DNA from: Nitrospirae bacterium RIFCSPLOW2_12_42_9
GTDB taxonomy: Bacteria > Nitrospirota > 9FT-COMBO-42-15 > HDB-SIOI813
Direction: 5' to 3'
DNA length: 5,563 bases
Assembly: GCA_001805205.1 (NCBI GenBank)
Contig: MHER01000126.1
Span: forward strand, 1 to 5,563
Positions 1 to 4,389 of this stretch are shown here, in pieces. The notes beneath the pieces are model-generated. The model worked only from the letters and a program-made list of their open reading frames with translations, did no database searches and was not told where the DNA came from. The position numbers were made by a program, and so were the translations under genes. Position 1 is the first letter of the stretch; the number at the start of each line of letters is the position of its first letter.

Positions 1-430
1 GATAATTATTACCGCCAACATAGTCAAGGCATTTTCTCCTGTCAATCAATGCAACTCCGATTCTTACCTTTCTTATGTCCTCTACGGGCTTTAATGCACC
101 CTCTTTGCATGCCTTTATACATGGAAAGTCAGCACATAGTTTACATGCTGCATCTTTTGGGATTATTACAGGTGTGCCTATCCTTGCGCCTGAATCTGTA
201 TCCGCACCTCTTATGCACATATGAGGACAGGCCTTAATACACTCATCGCACCTCGAGCATAAGGTATTAAAGAGCTTCTCCTCTACAGCACCTGGCGGCC
301 GAAGGTAATCCCGCTTCTTCGGAGGATTATTAGTATCTTTTTGAGCCACAACATCAACTACCATCCTTGCAATATCAGCAAACGCACCTTTGAAAAACTC
401 CCTCCTGTTAACCTCTCTGTTATCGCTCAT
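1..430 (-). CDS. NapG/MauM-like 4Fe-4S polyferredoxin, 3' end cut by window edge
   Basis: The first 143 residues are visible; the rest lies beyond the left edge. Seen: the first cysteine set at C58, C61, C64, C68 followed by Pro (CSRCDECIKACP), a second at C96, C99, C104, C108 (CKLCADFPCIKAC), and C134, which probably opens a third. The RPPGA stretch at residues 44-48 before the first cluster, and the overall cysteine spacing, recall NapG/MauM ferredoxins, which pass electrons to periplasmic reductases. The N-terminus carries RREFFK (residues 9-14), close to a twin-arginine motif, but the following stretch contains Asp and Arg and is a poor hydrophobic core, so export is uncertain. The ATG at 430 lies 30 bases after moeA, with an AAGGGG about 11 bases upstream, making it the last visible gene of the cluster. 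A role as electron carrier for a molybdoenzyme encoded nearby is inferred. Another ferredoxin-like subunit (NapF, NrfC or DmsB type) is possible. Confidence 0.85.
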   Translation of the reverse strand, partial: MSDNREVNRREFFKGAFADIARMVVDVVAQKDTNNPPKKRDYLRPPGAVEEKLFNTLCSRCDECIKACPHMCIRGADTDSGARIGTPVIIPKDAACKLCADFPCIKACKEGALKPVEDIRKVRIGVALIDRRKCLDYVGGNNY

Positions 431-460
431 CCTGTAGCAAACCCCTTCCCGCTTCCGGCA

Positions 461-1684
461 TCAATCATGTTCAATTGGCCTGCCAATGAGCTGTACCTTT
501 ACAATCTCACCAACTAACACCTTCTCCTTATCAGGTGGAAGCACCATAAAGCTATTGGCATATGCCATTGACATTAAAACACCACTCCCCTGCGTACCGG
601 TGGACCTCACAAGATATTTCCCATCTTTATATCTTGCAATCGCCCTTACATAATGTGTCCTTCCCGGTCTGTCATGGAACTCTTCTTCAACAACAGCATC
701 TACAGTTGGCCTGAAATATGAGGTATGGCCACCCATCTTCATAAGCGCCGGTCTTGCAAAGACCTCAAATGTCACCATTGTTGATACAGGGTTTCCCGGT
801 AGTCCGAAGACCGGTCGCTCTCCAACGATCCCGAATGCAATCGGATGACCCGGCCTTATCCCGACAGTCCAGAATTTCATATCAATCCCGTATTCCTTTA
901 ATATATCTTTTACAAAATCATATTTACCTACTGAAACACCGCCGGAGACAATAAGCATATCACCAACAAGCCCTTGCCCTATCTTTTCTCTCGTGCTCTC
1001 CTTTGTGTCCCTGGCAATACCCACCACATGAGGAACACCTCCGGCCTCAATAACCTGCGAGGCCACTGCGTAACTGTTGCTGTTTGGAATTTTATTCTCA
1101 GTGAGCTTTTCATCAAAATCTGCAAGCTCATCCCCTGTTGACATGACATTCACCACAGGTCTCCTGAAGACAGTGACAACCGGTTTACCTATCATCGCAA
1201 GAGATCCCAACTGACCAGAACCAATTAGTGTCCCCTTTTTTAAGACCATATCCCCTTCTTTGACATTTTCTCCCCGCTTTCTTATATTCTCCCCCTTCTT
1301 TCCTGAGCGGAATATGCTGACCACATCACCCTCATATTTTGTATCTTCAACCCTGACAACAGTGTCAGCCCCATCCGGCACCGGAGCACCTGTCATAATC
1401 CTTATTGCCTCACCTTTACCCACAGGCTTATCAGGCATGCTGCCAGCACGGATATCACCTGTTATCTTAAGATTAGCAGACCTCTCCTTTGCTGCCTCTT
1501 TAATATCATCCCACTTCACAGCATAACCATCCATTGCAGAGTTATCCCACGGAGGAAGGTATATACTGCTATTTACATCTTCTCCCAGGACACGTCCAAA
1601 AGAATCCTGTATTGGAATCCTCTCTGTTCCTAATACCTTTATATTATCCAGAACAATTTTTATTGCATCTTCAACCTGCCGCAT
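461..1684 (-). CDS. moeA: Molybdopterin molybdenumtransferase MoeA
   Basis: The protein has 407 residues, the usual bacterial MoeA length. It inserts molybdate into adenylylated molybdopterin, releasing AMP and giving Mo-molybdopterin in the cytoplasm. Seen in order: PPWDNSAMDGYAV (44-56), the start of the substrate-binding N-terminal region; GDIRAGSMP (76-84); MTGAPVPDGADTVV (97-110); the MogA-like domain from about 177 to 315 with STGDEL (182-187), SGGVSVGKYD (247-256), GIRPGHP (275-281) and GLPGNPVS (294-301); and a C-terminal beta domain from about 325 to 400. All recognisable signature motifs are intact. The ATG at 1684 is supported by AAGGAGG at 1693-1699, 8 bases upstream, the strongest ribosome site in the Moco part of the cluster. 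It follows mobA by 20 bases, and MogA, its usual upstream partner in the pathway, is encoded two genes earlier. I see nothing that distinguishes molybdenum from tungsten use. Confidence 0.97.
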   Translation of the reverse strand: MRQVEDAIKIVLDNIKVLGTERIPIQDSFGRVLGEDVNSSIYLPPWDNSAMDGYAVKWDDIKEAAKERSANLKITGDIRAGSMPDKPVGKGEAIRIMTGAPVPDGADTVVRVEDTKYEGDVVSIFRSGKKGENIRKRGENVKEGDMVLKKGTLIGSGQLGSLAMIGKPVVTVFRRPVVNVMSTGDELADFDEKLTENKIPNSNSYAVASQVIEAGGVPHVVGIARDTKESTREKIGQGLVGDMLIVSGGVSVGKYDFVKDILKEYGIDMKFWTVGIRPGHPIAFGIVGERPVFGLPGNPVSTMVTFEVFARPALMKMGGHTSYFRPTVDAVVEEEFHDRPGRTHYVRAIARYKDGKYLVRSTGTQGSGVLMSMAYANSFMVLPPDKEKVLVGEIVKVQLIGRPIEHD

Positions 1685-1704
1685 ATTTAAAGCCTCCTTC
1701 CCAA

Positions 1705-2289
1705 TTATAAAAGTGTATTTGCCTCCTGCCAGTCTGTCTGTGTATTCATGTTGAATACTGACCTGAAATCCGGGTCTTCATTGACCAGCTCATCATTCTT
1801 TATTCTCCTTACCGTAAGTCCCTGAACCTCATTTATAAATCCCGTAATATTCGGTGAACCATTCTCAAGCCTCTCAAGTATATAAGGCATACACCTCTTG
1901 CTATATGCTGCATGAAGCGGATGGAGCAAGCCATCTATATCAGGGACAACTATATCATACATATTTGACTCTTTTATAATCATCTTCACAATTGAAGTAT
2001 GAATAAAAGGGAGGTCACAGGAGGCCACAAATATTGAACCTGATTTGGCATTATTCAGCCCTGTATATATACCACCAAGAGGACCACGATCAGGGATAAT
2101 GTCAACTATCTCAGGATATCCGTATCCGGCAAATCTCCCCTCTTTATTCGTTATGATAAGGATATCGTCAAAGATGTCCTCAAATACATTTAGTATCCTT
2201 TTAAATACAGGGACACCCCCCACATTCATTAATGCCTTGTCCTGCCCCATTCGACTGCTCCTGCCGCCTGCTAAGATAATTCCAGTCAT
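1705..2289 (-). CDS. mobA: Molybdenum cofactor guanylyltransferase MobA
   Basis: The protein has 194 residues, typical for MobA, which transfers GMP from GTP to Mo-molybdopterin to form the guanine dinucleotide cofactor (MGD) used by DMSO-reductase-family enzymes. Seen: the nucleotide-binding loop LAGGRSSRMGQDKAL at residues 6-20 at the very N-terminus; RGPLGGIYTGL (68-78); ASCDLPF (89-95), whose Asp is the expected metal ligand; HPLHAAY (123-129); and NMNTQTD (180-186) near the end. The reading frame stays open 45 bases further upstream, but the ATG at 2289 is chosen because it places the nucleotide loop as in the family and has AAAGG at 2297-2301, 7 bases upstream. The longer start would also overlap mogA. 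It lies 17 bases after mogA. MobA is related to MocA, the cytidylyltransferase, but the adjacent mobB favours MobA. Confidence 0.95.
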   Translation of the reverse strand: MTGIILAGGRSSRMGQDKALMNVGGVPVFKRILNVFEDIFDDILIITNKEGRFAGYGYPEIVDIIPDRGPLGGIYTGLNNAKSGSIFVASCDLPFIHTSIVKMIIKESNMYDIVVPDIDGLLHPLHAAYSKRCMPYILERLENGSPNITGFINEVQGLTVRRIKNDELVNEDPDFRSVFNMNTQTDWQEANTLL

Positions 2290-2306
2290 ATAGAAACCTT
2301 TAATTA

Positions 2307-2810
2307 TTAATGATGCTTGTGAGGAATAGCACAATCCGACTCATCCCCATGCATCTTCTCAAGGACATGGGGGATTGTTGAAAGGATTACTCCCAGTCCC
2401 TCAACAACACCTTTAGGGCTTCCGGGAAGATTAATAATCATAGAGCGACCCCTTGTACCAACATGGCCGCGTGATATAGCAGCCCTTATTGTCTTCTTGC
2501 ACCCTTCAGCCCTCATTATCTCTGCAAGACCGGGTATCTCCTTTTCTAAAACATTTCTCGTTGCCTCCGGAGTATTATCCCTCGGACTCACACCTGTACC
2601 ACCTGTGGTTACTATAAGGTCTACCCTCAGTTTATCCGCATATTCTCTCAATTTGTCTTCTATCATCTTCCGCTCATCAGGAATAATTTCATGTACCACA
2701 ACCTCACCCTCTATGTCTTTAACCATCTCACATATTAATTTACCGCTCTGGTCTTCCCTATCACCCTTTGCTCCCTTGTCACTCATTGTTAACACAGCAA
2801 CCTTTATCAT
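2307..2810 (-). CDS. mogA: MogA/MoaB-family molybdopterin adenylyltransferase
   Basis: The protein has 167 residues, as expected for single-domain MogA/MoaB proteins. This family activates molybdopterin with ATP to give adenylyl-molybdopterin, the substrate of MoeA. Seen: TMSDKG (8-13) near the N-terminus; TTGGTGVSPRDNTPEAT (68-84), the glycine-rich binding loop with the catalytic-type Asp; SRGHVGTRGRSMIINLPG (113-130), followed by SPKG (131-134), the second conserved part of the active site. MogA and MoaB cannot be separated reliably by eye; in an operon with moeA and mobA the adenylyltransferase role is the natural reading. The ATG at 2810 has AAAGGGGG at 2819-2826, 8 bases upstream. The gene lies 23 bases after mobB. 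The C-terminal tail (154-167, HGDESDCAIPHKHH) is rich in His with acidic residues and a Cys, which could bind metal or be a disordered end. Confidence 0.93.
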   Translation of the reverse strand: MIKVAVLTMSDKGAKGDREDQSGKLICEMVKDIEGEVVVHEIIPDERKMIEDKLREYADKLRVDLIVTTGGTGVSPRDNTPEATRNVLEKEIPGLAEIMRAEGCKKTIRAAISRGHVGTRGRSMIINLPGSPKGVVEGLGVILSTIPHVLEKMHGDESDCAIPHKHH

Positions 2811-2833
2811 CTAATTATCCCCCTTTAAAAAGA

Positions 2834-3382
2834 TTACCCCCCACTATCGTGGGTATTCTGAAATTTACCTGCCTGTTGTAAAATTCTTTGTTCAATAAAG
2901 TTTGTTATACCCACTGCATCATTGATATTAAATGCCGGGACAGGAATATCCCGGGATTTATCCGAGACAAAAGCTATAATTGAGGAATCGTTCAGGCATC
3001 GAAGTTCTCCCGACACCCCCTCTCTGTATACCTCAATCTTTGGATATACATCCCTTTTAAACCCCTCCACTATCAGTATATCTATATTATTTACATATTT
3101 ATAAAGTACATCTTCAATGGTAAGTTCCAGGTCTGCGTCTGATACCATAAAAAACTGTTTCGGTGATGCGAGGATTACGGTCTTTGCACCGGCAGACCTG
3201 TGTCTCCAGCTATCCTTACCCTCTGTATCAATCGCAAACTCTTTGTGGGTATGCTTAACAGTTGCAACTCTATATCCGTGCATTGTAAGTAAATTTATGA
3301 TCTTTTCAATAAGGGTTGTTTTACCGCTGTTGGATGTACCCACAAAACATAATACAGGTACAGATGACCTGTTAAAAGACAT
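2834..3382 (-). CDS. mobB: Molybdopterin-guanine dinucleotide biosynthesis adaptor MobB
   Basis: The protein has 182 residues from the chosen start and is a P-loop GTPase of the MobB family, which assists MobA in making MGD and may help hand the cofactor to target enzymes. Seen: Walker A GTSNSGKTT at residues 15-23; the MobB hallmark region at 44-66 beginning HTHKEFAIDTEGKDS and ending HRSAGA; DILIVEGFK (101-109) as the Walker B-type strand; and a C-terminal extension ending in GG. Two ATGs lie two codons apart. The one at 3388 abuts a run of five G with no spacing, whereas the one at 3382 has that run 6 bases upstream, so 3382 is preferred; the difference is two residues. mobB and mobA are separated by mogA here, unlike the adjacent mobAB pair of E. 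coli or the fused forms of other species. Confidence 0.94.
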   Translation of the reverse strand: MSFNRSSVPVLCFVGTSNSGKTTLIEKIINLLTMHGYRVATVKHTHKEFAIDTEGKDSWRHRSAGAKTVILASPKQFFMVSDADLELTIEDVLYKYVNNIDILIVEGFKRDVYPKIEVYREGVSGELRCLNDSSIIAFVSDKSRDIPVPAFNINDAVGITNFIEQRILQQAGKFQNTHDSGG

Positions 3383-3388
3383 TTTCAT

Positions 3389-3393
3389 CCCCC
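3389..3393 (-). promoter_or_regulatory. Ribosome binding site that decides the mobB start
   Basis: Read on the minus strand this is GGGGG, followed directly by ATGAAAATG. The spacing is zero for the first ATG and 6 bases for the second, so the second ATG (3382) is the more likely initiation codon. G-rich Shine-Dalgarno sequences also precede mogA and the ferredoxin gene. Confidence 0.5.
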
Positions 3394-3415
3394 GGGAAGA
3401 CTTTCGTTATGCACA

Positions 3416-3814
3416 TTAGCATAACGCATCGTAATCAAAAAATCCAGAAAATTCCTTTTCAATAAATCTCTCAAGGTTTGATGAAAGATACTCAAATTTA
3501 CAGAGAAACTCCCTTGCTTCCTTTGATAGCTCTGTCCCCCCTCCATTGGCGCCCCCTATTCGGGTATTCAGCATTTTTATGCCGAGTCGTTTCTCCATTG
3601 CATGCAAATAACTCCATGCCCTCCTATAGGGGATATCTGCAGCCTTTGCTGCCTGATTTATGGAGCCATATTTATCAATCCCTTTAAGGAGCTGAACCCT
3701 CCCCTCTCCAAAAAAGGGGTTGCCATTTATCTCCAACCATAGCTTTGCCCGGACAGAAATAATATTTTTTACCGGGTTACTATTCTTTCTTCCCCTCACC
3801 TTTCTCGACTGCAT
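3416..3814 (-). CDS. ModE-type winged-helix regulator lacking the molybdate-binding (TOBE) domain
   Basis: The protein has 132 residues and matches only the DNA-binding part of ModE, the molybdate-responsive repressor/activator. Seen: RAKLWLEINGNPFFGEGRVQ (22-41), the characteristic entry to the domain; a LysR-like helix-turn-helix at about 50-78 containing SINQAAKAADIPYRRAW; the wing with NTRIGGANGGGTELS (83-97); and a short helical tail ending at residue 132. Full ModE is about 260 residues with paired TOBE/Mop domains that bind oxyanion; these are absent, so direct sensing of molybdate is doubtful. The gene lies inside a Moco cluster, and regulating that cluster is inferred. The start chosen is the ATG at 3814, with GAGG at 3821-3824, 6 bases upstream; an ATG at 3817 and a TTG at 3820 are alternatives. 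All these starts lie within the end of the tatB-like gene (35-41 base overlap), which suggests translational coupling. Confidence 0.88.
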   Translation of the reverse strand: MQSRKVRGRKNSNPVKNIISVRAKLWLEINGNPFFGEGRVQLLKGIDKYGSINQAAKAADIPYRRAWSYLHAMEKRLGIKMLNTRIGGANGGGTELSKEAREFLCKFEYLSSNLERFIEKEFSGFFDYDALC

Positions 3815-4001
3815 CATCAACCTCTTTACCTACAATATCAATCTCTCTTGTTATACTCTCCTTTACATCATCCGCTGCCTTCTGAAAATTCCTGAATACC
3901 CTTCCTACCTCTCTCCCTATCCTGGGCAATTCCTTAGGGCCTATTACCAGTAGGGCGAGGACGAGGATGAGTATTAGTTCTGATGTGCCAATTCCAAACA
4001 T
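3780..4001 (-). CDS. tatB: Short TatB-like twin-arginine translocase subunit
   Basis: The protein has 73 residues and belongs to the TatA/TatB family, membrane components of the system that exports folded proteins bearing RR signal peptides. Seen: one N-terminal membrane helix at about residues 7-20; a hinge reading IGPKELP (20-26); an amphipathic helix (about 27-45); and a charged tail rich in Lys, Glu and Asp. E8 and G21-P22 are positioned as in E. coli TatB, and the GPKELP hinge is the TatB type rather than the FG hinge of TatA, so I favour TatB. It is much shorter than E. coli TatB (171 residues), so TatA-family annotation is equally defensible. The ATG at 4001 has GAGG at 4009-4012, 7 bases upstream. 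It follows tatA by 22 bases, and its 3' end overlaps the regulator gene. No tatC is visible. Confidence 0.85.
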   Translation of the reverse strand: MFGIGTSELILILVLALLVIGPKELPRIGREVGRVFRNFQKAADDVKESITREIDIVGKEVDDAVEKGEGKKE

Positions 4002-4023
4002 TAAATATCCTCATGATTCAACC

Positions 4024-4209
4024 TTAATCGTCCTTCTTATCGCTCCTCTGCCTCATGTCTTCGATCTTGTTTGTCTCAGACACCCCCCTTTTGAATCCGC
4101 TGATAGCCTTCCCCAGCCCCTCTCCTATCTGCGGGAGCTTTCCCACACCAAATATAATTACAACAATAGCAAGTATTATTAAAAGTTCTGACATACCTAA
4201 ACCAAACAT
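4024..4209 (-). CDS. tatA: Twin-arginine translocase subunit TatA
   Basis: The protein has 61 residues, a small TatA. Seen: a membrane helix at about residues 7-20; the TatA hinge FGVGKLPQIG (20-29); an amphipathic helix with GLGKAISGFKRG (31-42); and a charged tail ending in KKDD. TatA oligomers form the passage for folded substrates at the inner membrane after TatBC recognises the signal peptide. The ATG at 4209 has a consensus AAGGAGG at 4218-4224, 8 bases upstream, the strongest ribosome site in the window along with that of moeA, fitting a pore subunit needed in many copies. It is the first gene of the leftward cluster. Its presence ahead of Moco genes suggests that the cluster's target enzyme, or a partner subunit, is exported by Tat. 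Confidence 0.92.
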   Translation of the reverse strand: MFGLGMSELLIILAIVVIIFGVGKLPQIGEGLGKAISGFKRGVSETNKIEDMRQRSDKKDD

Positions 4210-4261
4210 GACGTTACCCTCCTTTCGGGCATTATAAACCTTTTACAGCTATAACATTAAT

Positions 4262-4291
4262 ATTTTAAACCTTAAAGAGAACCAACGTCAA
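4262..4291 (-). promoter_or_regulatory. Candidate sigma-70 promoter for the tat-Moco cluster
   Basis: On the minus strand, TTGACG at 4286-4291 (five of six to TTGACA) is followed after 18 bases by TAAAAT at 4262-4267 (five of six to TATAAT). Transcription would begin near 4255, leaving a leader of about 45 bases that contains the tatA ribosome site. It is the best paired -35/-10 I found in the intergenic region, judged by eye only. Confidence 0.4.
4264..4276. promoter_or_regulatory. Short AT-rich palindrome overlapping the tat promoter (candidate operator)
   Basis: TTTAA and TTAAA are arranged as an inverted repeat separated by ACC. The left half overlaps the candidate -10 box, so a bound dimer would block the promoter. 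The ModE-type protein is an obvious but untested candidate binder. It does not resemble the E. coli ModE site, and such AT-rich palindromes arise easily by chance. Confidence 0.2.
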
Positions 4292-4300
4292 GGACTTTTT

Positions 4301-4322
4301 CATACTCTTTTCGTACTCTGTA
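4301..4322. repeat. Tandem 11-base direct repeat in the intergenic region
   Basis: CATACTCTTTT is followed at once by CGTACTCTGTA; eight of eleven positions match. The period equals one helical turn, as in the paired half-sites bound by OmpR/PhoB-type response regulators. Relative to the candidate tat start near 4255 it covers about -46 to -67, a usual activator position. The sequence does not match the E. coli PhoB box. Confidence 0.3.
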
Positions 4323-4347
4323 ATTAACATCACTTTAATTTACTTTG

Positions 4348-4377
4348 TTGAAATAGTACTCAAATTTGTGGTATTTT
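4348..4377 (+). promoter_or_regulatory. Candidate promoter for the protein kinase gene
   Basis: TTGAAA at 4348-4353 is followed after 18 bases by TATTTT at 4372-4377. The expected start is near 4384, only about 6 bases before the kinase ATG. The -10 matches the consensus at only four of six positions, so support is weak. Confidence 0.3.
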
Positions 4378-4389
4378 TAATCCATAACA

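Noticed and set aside
49..237. Plus-strand open frame of 62 codons
   Set aside because: It is antisense to the two cysteine clusters of the ferredoxin gene, which are unmistakable on the minus strand.
2290..2334. Longer N-terminus for MobA (15 extra residues)
   Set aside because: It would overlap the mogA-family gene, shift the nucleotide loop away from the N-terminus, and ignore the ribosome site in front of the ATG at 2289.
2497..2814. Open frame of 105 codons on the plus strand
   Set aside because: It lies wholly antisense to the mogA-family gene with its intact motifs, has no recognisable domain, and reads as the Ser/Leu/Ile-rich shadow typical of this coding sequence.
3117..3419. Open frame of 100 codons on the plus strand
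   Set aside because: It is antisense to mobB, including its Walker A region, with no family resemblance; a shadow frame.
4231..4236. Perfect TATAAT on the minus strand upstream of tatA
   Set aside because: Its start site would fall around 4223-4225, at the edge of the tatA ribosome site, and no good -35 lies 16-18 bases upstream. The TTGACG/TAAAAT pair further up is preferred, though this cannot be excluded.
4210..4389. E. coli-type ModE binding site, riboswitch (Moco or tungsten) or terminator
   Set aside because: I found no CGTTATAT-type half-sites in palindromic arrangement, no GC-rich stem followed by a T run, and the leader of about 45 bases is too short for a Moco riboswitch.
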